Assembly: GCA_002633005.1 (NCBI GenBank)
Contig: NMRA01000028.1
Location: 1,131,688-1,195,687 of the forward strand
Origin: Phoronis australis
Lineage: Eukaryota > Phoronida > Phoronidae
Reading direction: 5' to 3'
DNA: 64,000 bases
Below are positions 33,550 to 48,700 of this stretch, piece by piece. The translations under genes and the position numbers were made by a program. How positions within the stretch are numbered: the first letter of the stretch is position 1; every line of letters starts with the position of its first letter. A model generated the notes under the pieces. That model was not told the DNA's origin. It saw only the letters and a program-made list of their open reading frames with translations, and did no database searches.

Positions 33550-36500
33550 AGTGTGTTCATAATTTAACTTTTAATAGTTATTGAATGATACCTGCACTGC
33601 CAAAAACTGTTGCCATACGAGGTTAGCCATCTAAAAACGACGTTTTAGGTATCCACACCATTTGAATGTACCCAAGGACAAGTTATACGGCCAGTTGAAG
33701 TCTAGGATAGGATGCCAGGCATTCTCAACGTCCACCACCACCTCTTCCCTTCTCTCCCGCGGTCTTCACGGCCTCCCCGACCTTCTCCTAACACGACCTC
33801 TACCTTCCAGGGGCTCCCCATCCCCCCTGCCAATGCCTCCCTCAGGCTTCCACCTTCCCCTTCCCCTCTACCGCTCCACCGCCCCCTTCCTTACTTCACT
33901 TCCCCTTTTGACGTACATCTCCGCATCTAAAGAATTTTTCAAATTTAATTTCCACCTGAACTGTGGCTTTGCGTCTCTAGTAGATATTGGATTTCTAATT
34001 AGCCATTAGATTTTTTAACGATTTATATTAAATGAAAATCTTGATGATTCACACAAGGTCAAGACGAAATCGCCAACTTCAAACTGGAAAAAATTACAAT
34101 AAGCTAGCAGTGGCCAATCTTGCCGATGAACCAATCAATGAACTCTGATTGGTCCATTCTCGGATCACGTGTAATTATGAACTCTATCAACTCGCCATAT
34201 TAAAAAAAGAAAACATAGGGTTTCGCCAAACCTTAAACCAAAGCAATGGTTGTAAAAAAACGACCCTTTACAGATTTAATATAACTCCGGCTGAACTTGA
34301 TATCAGCCCCGTTGATATTTGGCATGGGTTCCATCTAGGATAAGTTCGATTTAAAGCTATATCAATGCTGATCGTAACCGCTCTATCGTCTGTACATGGA
34401 GAGACGTAGTTCAATGAAATATTCAGTGATCGTATTTGCAAAGAAGTTTACGCTTCGGTGGAGTGTACTGTATTAGATTTGTTGTTATCGTAACAAGAAA
34501 TAGAATTGTCTTATCACGTAGACTGGTATCAATGTGGAGATCCGTTTATCCATTGAATATCAATTTTACTATAAAGAATATGGACACGTGCATACTGAAA
34601 CCATGTGAGTCACCCATGTGAATGTAGTTTACAGCGAGCTTGATTCTTGTGTGTATTCAATCACTGTTGATTTATTTTTGATCAAGTAGTTGAGGGTGCA
34701 CTAGGGAACGACGTTCACTGACGAAAACACGAGTGTGCAGTATCTATATATATATATCCCCGCTTATATATAGTGACCCAGGGTCTGACCTGCAGCTGTC
34801 TTGAATTAGTTACCTGTCGACTATGTTACCTGAGTTTTCCGATTTGTGTGACGATTCGTGTCATTGGTGGAGAAAAAGTAAACAGTGTACTTAGAAAACA
34901 AACTGCTTTGTGTGTCGTACACAGCTGTACTATTCACCGCTATTGAATGTTGGGTTTAATATGAAAATATTCAATTGGTAACAAGACAATTTTGTTTGAA
35001 CACAAAACCTAAACACGTCATTGTATTGGCAGTGCATTCAGTATACACAAGTCCAGTGACTAAATAAAGAACGTACCGACTGACGAGGAACAACGAACAG
35101 GTTATGTCAGACACGATGTGCTCGTGTTCGATAGTGCACTGGGCTTGCTGAGGAAGAGTGGTGTAAACGGACCCAAGATTATGTATTGTGTTGCTTTGAC
35201 TTTGGAGCTTTTTAAGTTCGCGGGGAATTCTCCGTCGATATAAAATACAGGGAATGTTGCACAGTTCTTGTATAAGTGAATATGAAGTCGCGTAACTGTT
35301 CAATCGAAGATCATTTGAGGCGTGAGAAATTATTGAATCGTGCAGTAAGGTAAGATTTCATCACGTAATATTGCTTAACGTATAACGTCAAGGATTTCCT
35401 TCTATATACAACTAATCTCAGAGCCGGAATAGCCGACAGTCAAGCTTGGACTTAGGATAGCGTACGTGCGATTATACATTATTGATGTGATGTCATTAAT
35501 ATACAACAGTCTCTTCTTTTCGCATTGGTTCTAGTGCCAGCACGTGGAAATCGCAAACGTGACGAATCGTAGTTAGTAAATTCAAATGCGGATTTTATAT
35601 ATACGATGAATTATTATTCCACCTGCTTTCAGTAGATCAAGTCGGATTGCTACCGGTAGGCCTAATGTCACAAACAATTTTTTTTAACTGCAAACCTATG
35701 AGATAGAATGAGACATGTAGCGTCTGTCGTGGAAACAAACCTTGGGTATTATATTTCCTTTCAAAGAACAAAAGATTATCACTCTTGCGCTCAACCACTG
35801 TTGTGTACTAAAATGAAACCAGCAATCCGAAAAGCTGAGATTATGTTAGGCTAACCGCACCAGAGGGCATTGTTTCCGCATTTCCGGTTATTGTGATTTG
35901 TAAGCACACCTGCATGACCAGCTCACTGTACTCGAACACAAACTTGCAAAGTTTGCAGTTCTTATGCTTTAAAACATTTGATGGGTTTTACATACTTCAA
36001 ATCAATGGTTATGTAAATATCGATAATGACAAAATCTGGTGTAGCGGGACTGTTCCTTTTGTCACCCTATGTCAATACCAATGCTTTAAATTCATCTGAT
36101 GGTTCACATGACAACCAGTTGAATGAGAGCTAGCAGAAGTAAAATTAAAAGAAAAGGTTATTAGGATTATTCTTGGATTTTAACAGTAAATAAATAAATC
36201 AGTAAGCATCTCAAACAATCGATCAATTAAATTTTTATCTATGCAGAAAGACTTGAGTTAGCGGTTTGTATAGCTGTTCGTTTTAACATTTCTCCTGACA
36301 TTTATTGTTGTAGAAAACCGTCCTAAATATTTTGTCTACCAGAAACTTACAGCAACCGTTGCATCTAAGTAGGTAGGCTGAGCAAACTGTTTCGTTTTAG
36401 CCCCATTCTCTACTGAGAATACTGTCTGACACCTTGCGCCCAGGTTCATATGGCGGAAAGGCAACTCTTTCCAGTACATTTCCCTATTTTTTCAAACTGT

Positions 36501-36900
36501 CCACTCCTTGTTTGGCCTATAAGGTTGTCAATATTGACCGGTCACCTCTGTGACGATTCACCAGCTCTAATTGGCATCTTGATGAGATCTTAAAGCACAC
36601 AACAAACTTAACTTCAGTAAATGGTGACAATTTACTTTTGGCCACTCGAGTGTCTTGAAAGAGACACCTTGTCTTTTGAAGGAGCTCTCAGCACACACTT
36701 CAAGAATGACTGAAAGGTAAATTTGCTTTAAATGGTCAATTTACTTTACGAAGCGAATTAGTATAAAATCTCTCGGGATTATCGACTTTAAAGTCAGCAT
36801 GTCAAGGACATTGAAAAACAATAAAGCTAGAGGCTCCCCGATTCTCAAAAACTGTGCTAATGAACGGAAACGGCTTCCGGTACTGTCATATCTGGACCCG
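33550..36900. other. No supported gene
   Basis: Contains a C/T-rich tract at 33730-33905, an alternating TA run at 34745-34757, and otherwise unique A/T-rich sequence. The 115-codon frame over the C/T tract has biased composition and no domain. Confidence 0.4.
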
Positions 36901-36918
36901 GGGTCTAATCTTTCTACT

Positions 36919-37249
36919 GGAACTCGAAATTATTTTTGCCATTTTCTGTTCTACTTTCGTGCGTTGTTCTGTGCACGAGTACACTGGTTTACATGGGTAA
37001 CTATTTAACCCTAGTTTTTGCCCAGCATTATGACTAACTGTTTGAGTCTGAACTCGAAATTTCTAGTTTTTACTTGAAATCTTGAGTTTTTGCTCGAGTT
37101 TGTAGTCTGAATCTAGGGGTCATCTAGTGCGAACTTAGACTAGAAATTCATCCGCACAAACCATAATGTACACGAACACAGACTAACGGAAACTTATTTT
37201 GGTCTCGATTAGGGCAGGACGTAAAATGACAAAAATGATTTCGAGTCCG
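36919..37249. mobile_element. MITE-like family B, copy 2 (inverted relative to copy 1)
   Basis: Ends GGAACTCGAAATTATTTTTG and, inverted, AAAATGATTTCGAGTCC. The internal block GTCATCTAGTGCGAACTTAG to ATAATGTAC is the inverse of the block in copy 1. Confidence 0.6.
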
Positions 37250-37259
37250 ATTTTGAGTA

Positions 37260-38620
37260 CAAATATTACATCCCGGAACGATGTTAAAAGGGATACCGTC
37301 ACTCTCATGTAAAATACGGCGACAATAAATGCATCCTAGTCACCAAGGTTTGACTGTCTAGTCATTTAGAATAACGACGCTGACACTTTTAAAGTGGAAC
37401 TTTCACGCTAATTCCTTATCTATGTGATTGCTTGGTCAAATTGGTTAGAAACACAACATAGAGCGACAATGTGAATATGAAGTGCATTGAAAATTACCAC
37501 ATGTTTTTTTTGGATCGAAAATAATCCACCGTAAGTCATTCAACCGTGCCCAGTAACTGTCGTGGCGTTGTATTGGGAACTAGCCCTATGCGGGCTTTGT
37601 GAGCCCCCAAGGTACGTCATTATAGTGCAAAGGTTACCTATTTGCAGATTTTTTTGTTTTCACACTTGCAAGTTGTCAGTGAATACAACTGCACTTTGTT
37701 TAGCGTAGATGATGTTCAAATAGCATTGCCGTTTAGTTCCTGTTATACATTAGCATAGTTAGGAGGAAACAAATACATCTTTAAATAAAACGAAACTTCA
37801 GTTTCAAACTTCTTGTTAAATATCGCAAATAGCGTTATTGCCTTTAGCAGTCTTATTGTACAGCGTTCTCGAGTGGTGCAGAGAACAAGAAGTATGTTGC
37901 CCGCGATATCACTGAAGCGAAACTGTTCGGCCTTGTCAGTACAGTCAAGTTAGCAGAACATCACCAGCGGTGTCAGCTCGTCGTGACATCATACCCGCCA
38001 GAGATTGGAATCATTGTTTAATCTGACGCGCACTGAGGTAATCGAATTATCAATAATTCCAGGGCTTCGACAAACTTGACTGGAAACAACATGTCAATGT
38101 ATCATTTGTTTGCGGAGGCTGGTCATTCAGGGTGTTTTGCTACACGCTGTTTGAAAAAAGAGCTTATTACTGACGATGAGTGGACTCAAGTAATTTACTG
38201 AGAAATAAGTTGGGAAACCTATTGCAGTCCGAGTTGGTTAGTTTATGTTGTAATGACCTTTAACCCGAATGCAAGACTTCGCCGCGCCATGGCTCCTTCT
38301 GGGTAACATTGATTGTTGGGTAATGATAACTAGAAACGTTCAACAACGATTTGAGCAGAAAATAATGAGTCGTTACTGAACTTACTTGAGATGAAAGGCG
38401 ACGTTTTGCCAGCCTGTGCTGGCTTTTTCAAGCCTGCTGTGCGACCTCTGGTGGATTTGATCGGAGTTGAGAAACTCGCCGGGAAACTTTAGTCGAAATC
38501 CTGTCCCAGGTGTGTGATAGGTTAAATCTCGAGCCTCCTCTTCGGTTAGAGATGGACTTTCAATTCGTACTGAATGAGTCATAACATACATCGGATCAAC
38601 AGCAACTCATTGTAAAGATA
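37260..38620. other. No supported gene
   Basis: No exon recognised. It ends at a dinucleotide TA tract. Confidence 0.4.
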
Positions 38621-38625
38621 CCATA

Positions 38626-38651
38626 TCATATATATATATATATATATATAA
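38626..38651. repeat. (TA)n microsatellite
   Basis: About 13 consecutive TA units. Confidence 0.95.
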
Positions 38652-39616
38652 CTTTTGTGTTGCCAGACTCGATTAAATGATTTGTATGTTCGTCTTCGAG
38701 TTCACTGTGATTATTCAATGATGCTTTTACCCCCATTTTTCTCATCCTCGTGGTAGCTTCTTTCCTTTCCCGTTATGTCTCTTTATTTCTTTACTTTTCC
38801 GTTTACATTTCTAAATCCATAATTACACCGTTGGTGTCGCTCGTGCACTGCGCCGGTATACCCGGCATGTGATAAAAAATGGAACACCCTTGCTCATGGA
38901 CGCGTCACAACATGGCGATGCGCGCCACACGTAACTCTCGTTAGTCTAGCTGAACAATTTTGTGTTGTAAAAGGACACGTGTCTTAAAGGGCCATTGGCC
39001 GAATTTTTATAGTCAAATAATATTTAGCGCCATGTTAACTGAGTTCATAACGAACATTATCTTTCAAACATTATTATTGTTTTAGACTTTCAACATGGTA
39101 TTACATGTGAAACTTTTATAAAGAATCATTAATAACTGAGTTACTTTAAATTTCCTTCAACTTTCATTCTATTGCAATTAACACGGTACAGGTGCCTTTA
39201 TCCCTTGGAGTCACGACGCCCATGGTGTGGTTTTGTAATAACAGAAAAAAAGAATAACATCCTAATGGTCAATACGTACCCAATATCTAGGCCAGCATCT
39301 GTTACAACTGGGAAGACGGATTAGAAACTCATATGCTTATCGAATCACCTCAAATCCCTCCGTCAAGCTGTCAGTGTTGCTCAATATTTAGTTGGAAATA
39401 CGGTGAGTTAAGAAACTATGTTTACTTTTTATTGCAATTAAAAAGTAAGAAGTGTACAAGTAGGTAGGAGTGAATTCTTATTTAATCCAACCACTAGGTG
39501 TCGCGGCCAATCATCTTTGTTTCCCGGCTGGTTCCCTGCCTAAACGCTAGATGTCATGACATCTATTTACGAAGAGTCGCCTGGTGGCCAGACCGTCTCG
39601 TCCACGAATCAGACGT

Positions 39617-39755
39617 TTGGGGTCGGATTTAGAGTGGCCATGCCCCCCTCTAAAATTCTTCTATTTGGAAATTCGGGGGTGCGAGTGTCTGACGGGCAAA
39701 ATCCTGGCTAATACTCTGCCCTACCCCGCGACTCAAAATCCTGGATTCGCCCCTG
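39617..39755 (-). mobile_element. MITE-like element, copy 3
   Basis: On the minus strand it starts CAGGGGCGAATCCAGGATTT and then TGAGTCGCGGGGTAGGGC, matching the start of copy 2 (15765). The other end (CTCTAAATCCGACCCC) is eroded. Confidence 0.65.
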
Positions 39756-39759
39756 CAAA

Positions 39760-42700
39760 ACAACGTGTCGCAGAAATGACATTTCACCAGTCCACTTAAA
39801 AACAGTTCGGTAAAGGGACAGTTAACGAGAAAGGGAAGCAGAAAAAAATTATAAAAAGCACAAGTGGTCGCTAATGGCAAGATAGTTTCATTATTTTATC
39901 GTCTGAGAATACCGCACCCAGTTATACGAGAATAATCTGACCCAGTCTAATACAAGTTAGTGTTACTTAACTTAGGAAGTAAACGCGAGACTGTCATTTA
40001 CTTCTTTCGTAAACCCCAACACTTACGTGTATTATCTTACTGATATCTGAGTGCATTATCTCCACATGTTACCTCACAGAGGCGAAAAAACATGGCATAT
40101 AACTTTGTAATATCTGGCATCAAATGCAATGACAGGTGACTATATATGTTTTGATAGCCGTGTGTCATTCCAGATGTTTCCCGGATAACTCGTATATGTG
40201 ACTTTTTCCCGAAATATTTTTGAGCGAAATGTCGACCGTGGATTTCTACGACATGTTATTTGACAGTTCTTGGTGAGCCCATTCGGGGACGAGATGGTCA
40301 CGCCACCTGGCGACCACAGATACTGCAGGAGTCCGACCGATGAGATAAATTAAGCTCATTGCAATCTGCTTTGTTGCTGCCGAAGTTATGTACTACAGTT
40401 ATCCAATCTGCATTCCAATTATTATCTAAAATAAGCCGCAAATTTTTGTCACAACATGAAGTCGCGTATATATTGCGGAATATAAAATTTGTCTTGAAAT
40501 TGACACATAGCAAATTGCGGATATGTCCTAAAATCTCTGCGTCATAACTTAGCGGGGGCACCACCTCTATTACATTTCGCATAAACTATGTTAAATGTCG
40601 ATTTAAATACGCCTATTTTGTCAATATTGAAGAGGTAGGTGGTGGGGTAGTGGTCAAGCGTGCGACCCACTTCTGACACATTTTTTATGTTGTCAAAGAT
40701 ACTTGCTCTTTCCGAATGTGCCTCTAATGTTACCATTCCTTACCAGTACGAAAAATTGGTAGGCCAAGTCAATAGAAAATCGAGTAGGCCACTAGGTGGC
40801 GTCCAGTTACCCACTACGGTACTGGGCAGTTGTCAAAATCACATTCATGACACTTATTGTGCCATATTTCTGTCGTCGAACGCAACGAGAATGTTAATTA
40901 TTATTTGATACTTTCGGGGATGAGTCTGAAATGTTTCGTAAGATCATACGTACGACCAGATACGCACAAATCTTAGTTGCAGTCTACGTTTTAATCCAAC
41001 GCTACGCAAAGAAACCGCCGTAATGAAAATTCACACCAAAATTAAGTATATTCAAACAACAGACCTTTCGAAAATTATTGCCCCATTCTTTTAGAAAATT
41101 GTGAACATGTTCGTGTCTAACCTACTGAGAAATATTTCGCTCTTGGAATTTGAACTCAAATATTTCAGACGAAAGGAAAAGGGCTTACGGATTCTCAGGC
41201 TGCTTTTTGTGTTTTGAACGTGAACAGCTCACTCCTACAGATCTCATATTCTGTGTGTGCCACGAGATTGTGACGTCATGAACTATACATGAGGAAATTT
41301 GATCTAAAAATGTATCAATGAAAGTTATTGATTGATCGCAAACCTCTGCGCAATCATCTTTAAAACGCCACCAAATCCCGTTTTTGTGATTGAAAAACTT
41401 ATTCTGCCAGTCCCACATGCTACAGCCCGGAGGTGATAACTTATCTGATAATATTAACTCACCCACGGTGTTAGTTGTGCTTGTTGATTTCATGTAGCAT
41501 TAATATAAAAGATTTCTCAGTTGCGCCAGTTGCGGTCCAAATTTTTAAGAATTGACGAGGAATGTGGAACATTATTTTGTTTCCAAGAATTAGTGGGCCA
41601 GGTCGTAGTTAACACCTGATTGATGAAAAACTGGGTTTGGTATTTTTGGACAAAGTTCAGCAAGAAATAGCTCTTCTCGACGCAACATCCGACACCGACG
41701 TTAGCAAATGAGCAGTTTAAATGAATGAAAACATATACGATGCAGTGCAATGGACTTGTGGCGCAATAAGATAAACTGAATCTACAAAACGATTTTTAAA
41801 ATGGCTGCACTTGATTCAGCCGGATAAACCGACTAAGACATCTGATTGGATTTTACTCAGAGCATCAAGAACCAACCAAATAACAAGCAAATTGAAAAGA
41901 GATTACTATGGTGGTGGGGTTGACGGTGTCTACAGTGTACATAAAATCAAAACTGTAGACAAATCACCATTCAATCAAAAATGCTGACAAGAAAGGGACA
42001 ATTACAGTTTTGCCAGTTTGAACACGTGACGTTCGCCACTTAACCGATTGTTTGGCGGACTCGTTTTAAACAGACTGACCAGGACTGCAGCTCGTGGATT
42101 ACGAGTATTGTATTGAATTGTATTTTGCAAGACGTACTCTGGTTCAAAACAGTAATGAAATTCACAAACTCTATTCATGTTTTATACATAAAACTTCAGT
42201 TGCCATCTTGCCATCTTGCAAGTCAAAATTGTTGTCAAAAGTCAAGGAAAGGTCGCTTTCTACGTTCTCCATATCAATAGAGAAGTTTTTGCCAGCCATG
42301 TTCACATGCACGAAGTTGAACTTTTATTATTGCATGATTTGTTTAAGTCAGATTATTTATAAATCCAATGATCCTTGTGTTTCTTTTAATTCTATGCACT
42401 TTGGCAATCCGTACTTTCCAATTAAAAAACGTCATTAACAAAGCGAACTATTATCACGTTGAGGATTTCTCAAGTGCGTGGAAATTAACCGATTTCTCCG
42501 TATAATCTGTGTTGTAGTGAAAACTATCTTGTCGGTCTCGTTTGTGATTTTTGTACTCCGGGATTATTGCTGGATTTATCCCTGCCTGCATCTCAAGATT
42601 CATGAGTAATTATTGTTGCCAGAACATCAACGGTTTGCCTTTCCGCGAGCTGATTTCAAGATTTAATTCGAAAAAACACATAGAAACTGAAGCACGATAT

Positions 42701-45700
42701 GAACAGTATAACCGAAGTAGTCATTGACAGCTGTGCCTCGTAACTGAGTTCGATTTATGTCTATATCTCGAACTAAATGTTAGACCTTCAGTTGAAATGG
42801 CACTTCACCCTGTTTTAGCCTATTAACTGGCTAAATGAATTTATCTTTTTTCGCGGGGAACAAAATGAAGTTATATGACATACATCAACCCTCAAACTGC
42901 GTACAGAAAGATCGAAATGCTGTTGAGGGAAAAGGCCGCCCACCTTTGTGGCACAGCGAGGTATTGTTTTTGCTGAATAACGTTTCAATTTTTCAAGGGA
43001 GACAATTACTGTGAAACAGCAGTGGACAGAACCCAGCCTGCGCTCCGTAGACTCAAGAACCTCGGCTCGTGAAAGTACAAGATCACGTGAGACTGTGCAG
43101 TAGCAGGGAAGCACGTCATCTCATTAGCTTTACTAGCCGCGAAATGCTTGTGTCCACAGAAAGAAGCACGGTTTTTGTGAGAAATCATATAGGACTTATC
43201 ATTGCTTAATGTGGATCATATTTTTGAGATTTTTGATTCTGGTACAATGGCGGGTTATTGACAACGGAAATGTAAATAATGCTGTTCTCTTTGACCAGTT
43301 GTCCCGTAAGTGAGTAGTTGCTATTGTTCCTGAGTCAATGCATCTAGACTGCTCTTCCTAATTGGGCTTTCCTTATTGAACACGTAAGTGGGAGCAAGCG
43401 CTCTCATAGTGCTTTACGGTATAAACTTAAACTTTCAAAACCAAAATTTAAAATTTGTATCGTCGCCCCCAATGTGTATATGGTAGGTCTATCTCGAGAA
43501 CGATAACATCAGCAGCATGAGGCGATTTGATTGACCACGAAGTACGCAAACCGGTTGAGTTGCCCAATCTCGCCATCGACCGGTTAGGGTTCAACGGATT
43601 CTTTTCGTGCCTCAGGAATTCTCAGTTTTATTTAGGGTGAAATAGATTAAACGGTGTTGGAGTATTCAAACGTCAAGTCGATAGTTTTAAATAGCTAATT
43701 TCCCTGCTAAGTGCTGCCTCAAGTACGTTACGTGTGTGCCTGTGAGAAGTTAGTTCTGTTTCGCTCATGTCTCTCTCTGCCCTTGAGTATATTATATGTT
43801 ATGTTCAAATGTTTTGCGCTTAACTGCACGCCTCTTATCCACCTGTGCCGACGCCGCGGTGAACCTAAAAAACTCAAACTCAAGACACGCAATTTACTGT
43901 TAGTCAAATCTTGGGCACGGAACGTCATCTTGATTATCTTCCGCTGGTTTATAAGGCATAGGCGAGGCACAATGGGAATTATTGTGGGACGAGACCTTTG
44001 ATAGCTTTGAATTCTTTTATCATTAACTGCGTCTGGCACAATCGGTGTATTCAGTTGAATACATTAATAGCCTACCTCCAGCGTTCGCTGTACTACACAA
44101 CTCTTCCAAGATATTTGGAGGTAATTACAAGGATTAGTCTAAGCAGGAATGCAGGCTTCTAGACACAGTATTTAACTTATGGCACATCTACGTACCGGGC
44201 AAGTGGAGAAGTTTCAACATTTTGTCTTGTTTTAGCGACTGGGATCTCCCAGATTCAGAGGTGGGTGTCGTAACTCCCTGTGGAGTAGATTTTGATTGCG
44301 TAAATGACAAATTATTAATCATGTTCTTCGTTAGAAATCGTATTATTCTCTGTAACTATGTCGAGCGTTTCACACGTTCTCTATTCCAGTCTCTAGCCAG
44401 GTTACTCTGTCTCTATCATGGATTCGTGCGTCTTTTATATTCCGCGGCATGCACAACCACTGTTTTGTACGTGTAACATTTGGATTCTGTGTAGGAAGAA
44501 GTTACAAAAGTCATAACTGAACCATTCTACCACTCTTCACGGGTCAGATGCAAAATGACCCGTGTGCATGGAGAGTTGGATTTTGGACTGAGACCGTCAT
44601 TTATCGTCCCCCAGGAGTTCCACCCTCACGTGCGTGATTGTCATAAGTTCCCCTACGAAAGGGTACGTTGCCTGACAAAATTCTCTGTTGTAATACGCAT
44701 TTCCTGTTTTAGCTACCTATAAGAGTGGGCGCGTCTCGAAACTGTCAAACGTTTCCTTTTTTTCAAACTACACAAATCTACAGAAGTGTTTTGAATATTA
44801 TCTATTGTTGTATTTGATTAACTTTACACCTACAAAAGAGTTTGCGTTTTTCAATGAAAGGGTGGAATTTTCACGGAAGCTTCAGATGGAAGACTTTTTA
44901 CGAGTTTACTCTTTAAATAAGTGGGTACTCTTCAGCTGCACCTCCGTCAAAAATATAATTGCACACGGATTTTCGCGTTCCATGCTACTTTAATTTGATT
45001 ATAACTCATGTTTTAAACAGAATTTATGAAGTTCACATGCGTGATAAGTGATATTCTATGGCACTTTGTGTTTGGTCAACATGGCTTTTCCATTTAGTTG
45101 TGGTTTAGAGAAAACCTCAACTGACCCTTGGAATGGGCATAAGGAATATCGAGTCACCTACGTAGCATTTAATTTCTACAATCCAGGTGAGTATACACTT
45201 TAATGTTTAAAGCGGCATGGAACGCAAAAGCTCGTCAAAATATCTTTTAAACAATTCCTGAGGACAGTACCATATCGCAACGTCTACTACAGCGTTAATC
45301 TCTTTCCCCCGAGAGAGAATTTCCAGAAAAAATCACAAAATTCACGATTTTTGAAACAGGCGCGAAGGAAAAATTGTGTATCCACCATAGAGTTTCTTAT
45401 CTGCCTCCCACTTAAGATGTACGCACTCATGCAGTCACAGTTATTCAACAAACAGCTGGCTGACAAGACGTATATTAACGGCAGATTATCATGTGCGATC
45501 GCACTCCCAATCTGAGGTCGACAGCACAGTATGAGGCAAGCAGTGAAGCAAGCAATTTTCCAGAAATAATTCCAAGTGCATTTTAAAATATATTTGACTG
45601 ACTGCTGCTTGAAGTCGTCAAGGTTTTTTACATCAAAGGTCAAAGGTCACATTTTCCATATGAAAGAATTGTGCTTCTTCTATGTCTTACCATACCAAAC

Positions 45701-48700
45701 AAGGAGACATTCTTTGCCTTGTGAGAGAAAAATTGACGAAGTGACGAGCAGATGACACATGTTTTGTTTTGAAATTTTTAAATTTAGCTTTAAAAAACTA
45801 AAATAAATTGCTTTGACATAAAGACATTCATTTACGAATAAACCGTAAAATACCTGGTGAACATGTCAAATTTTATTTCAGTGACAGAGAAGCACTTTAA
45901 ATAATGCAATTTAGTCTGTTTTTTTGCGTTAGAGGCCTCTTTAATAAATCTGCCTGTGATATCACAGATGCCCTTTTTCGCCACTTTTCAGCAAACACGG
46001 AAAACTACATGTACGTGCGGCTCATTTTGGTGACTTTCTTTCAACTTTGAGGACTACCAGCGGCGGGTGAAATCGAAGCGACTTCAAAGCAGCTGCAGCC
46101 AAAAGTGACAACTGCGACCTCCATCGACCGCAGTATAACCATTGAAAGCAAGAAATATTAAGTTGTCTTATTTCACGACTCGATTTTTTTGTGTTCGTAG
46201 CAAAATTAAATCAAAACACTCGACTTTCGCCCTTGGGTGAAAAGGGACGTCCCAAGGTAATAGTCACATCACGTAAACAGCTCTCGATATACCTCTAAAA
46301 ATACCACAATTCGCGAAAGCCAACTATGATCCCTGTTGTTGGGAACTCATCTCATCAAGCGAGTTAACTGTGCGCCAGGTGACGACAACTCAAGCAGTGT
46401 TCTAACTTAAAGCTTATTCTAATCTCGTATTTTAAGCACATCAATGACCCATCACTAATAAGTGTTCCGCCACTTTGACCCGTGCGAACGAACAGACCAC
46501 CCACAACTTTGGTTCGCAAATCCGCGTACATGGCTCGAATCGTCTCAGTTTCGACCAACTGTTCTCTGAGGTCTCAACAATACGTCAGTAAGAAGAATAA
46601 TGATGTGAGAACACAATCTACCAATCTATTAAATTATCTTAACCAGATGCCATATTAATGATAGGTTTTACTGGTACAATTATAATATTATGTGTTCAAT
46701 TGATACCTCTTACAATAATGAAATGCTCCCGTGAGAGACTCTAGTTAATGTCACCACTCCCCGTGTCTCGAATGGAGACTTTTGTAAACAAATACGATAA
46801 AAACGTGCGACAAAACAAGCAGGTGAAATTCCAACAACCGCGCGATGTTCCATGGGGTTCAATAAACTACAAATCCATTGTAACACTAGTTACTTGAATG
46901 GACAGAGGTTGACACCTGTTGAAAATCACGCTTTCGTCACTTGTCCAACTTTAGAAAAACATTCGAGCCAACCACCGCTAACCCGCGATTAAGAATACCG
47001 AGAACGATCGCAAACGAAGTTCGGCGGCGGCCCTCTTTGGACTGAGGTGTGTAAATCGACATTGACCTTATTTACTTTTGAATGTAAAAATTAAGTAGGG
47101 AAACAAGTGCCGATCAGGAAATTTATAACATTTTGAATTGTATATAATTTTTTAACTGGAAGATATAGCATGTACTACCAGGAAATCCTCGTAAGTATTG
47201 CAAGTAGTTCAAGTGTAGTTTATATTAGTAGGTATTTCCATGATAAAATCAGTTCTTTTCAGAGGCAGGAAATGACAAGATTTCATTGTTATATTCTATG
47301 ACGCGTGATTCATCGATAATGAATAAAATCAGTTCACGACTTGGCACTGCATCCTACCAGTGGGTTGAGATTTCAAACTAATTACCTAACAGGAAATGTT
47401 CAGTGCGAAGAAACAGCTCGAGGTAAAAATTGTGTTGATGCAGATGGAAATCAGTGTCGAATTCTTTTACAAGTTTAATAGAAAAAATACAGCTGCTTTA
47501 TTTCGTAATCTAGGTCATAATTGGAACTTCAAATGCTAACCAAAGCTCTATTAAGCCCTCGAGATGGGTTTTTGTGCTTTTTAAGTTTCCACTACATCCA
47601 ACCCAGAACTTGAGTTTTTAATTTTAAGGGGGTATGAATTGTTAAGATATGTTAGAAGCAATAAATAAAGTTATTGAAACATTCGTTTCGCTTGAATTTA
47701 ATAATATATACATGGTGTGTCTTGATTATTTTTCACAAAACGTACTTATGATAATGTTTTTAACATGCTCATCCGATACGAAGTTCGTCTACTTCCGGGT
47801 GACGTTATCTTGTACATTACATGACTTCCGGTGACGGCCATACGGTATAAATTATGTTGTGAAGGAAACAAGAAACGAGAAAGCAATTCTTGAAATAATT
47901 ATTTTTTCTCACACATGTCTTGAATTGACATTTTGAAATGACCTAGAAAGTAATAATATCGCTTTTGGAAAATTAATATTTGAAAACCCATTAAAATTTG
48001 TTTTCTTTGTTTGGAATGGATGTAACAAAAGTACTTTCATAAAACATCGATAAGAAAGATATCACAAGAAGAGATTCAGCTGGAAACGCCACACGGAAAT
48101 TTTAGTTAAATGAAGTAGACAGGGAACATTTTAAGCTGTAAGGCATTGTACAGGAAGTTATCGCTCTCCACAATTCTGTTTTACGAAATAAGTAGCAACT
48201 CGTGCATAATTCACGCTTCACAATAAACATTAATCACGGCCTCGTGAAAATACTTACTCAGCGCAGCAATCGAGGGTAACAACATTCACCATAAAACGAA
48301 TGTAGTTTGACATATTTATACCACATAATCAGCCTGACATGGCCATTAAAACCGCTGATTAACCCATTTGTTAATCAAGGCGTGTTCATTAACGTTTTGG
48401 CGGGAACCCGAGGCCTGGCGTGCGTTCAGTAATGCTAGGGCCTTGCTAAAATATAGCTAAAGTCACGTCTTTTCATTTACAATACACGGCAATATCTCAC
48501 GTAATCTCGCGAACTCTTGCTTTTTAGAGAAGTTCTAAGGTTACTGAACGGGAGGCCGATTTGAATACGCTTCACTCACGTTTCGTGTATCGTAGGCTTA
48601 ACAACTGCGCTATTCAGCAGTTGGCGTCATCTTACGTGAAAATTATGCGGGTGAGGCAGATATCTCCAAATGAAAAATTTTGGGTCATCATGATGTCCTA

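Noticed and set aside
33662-34009. Proline/serine-rich open frame of 115 codons
   Set aside because: It arises from a C/T-rich tract with biased composition. No splice or domain support was seen.
39650-39880. Minus-strand open frame containing GESRILSRGVG
   Set aside because: It is translation of the MITE copy 3 sequence, not a gene.
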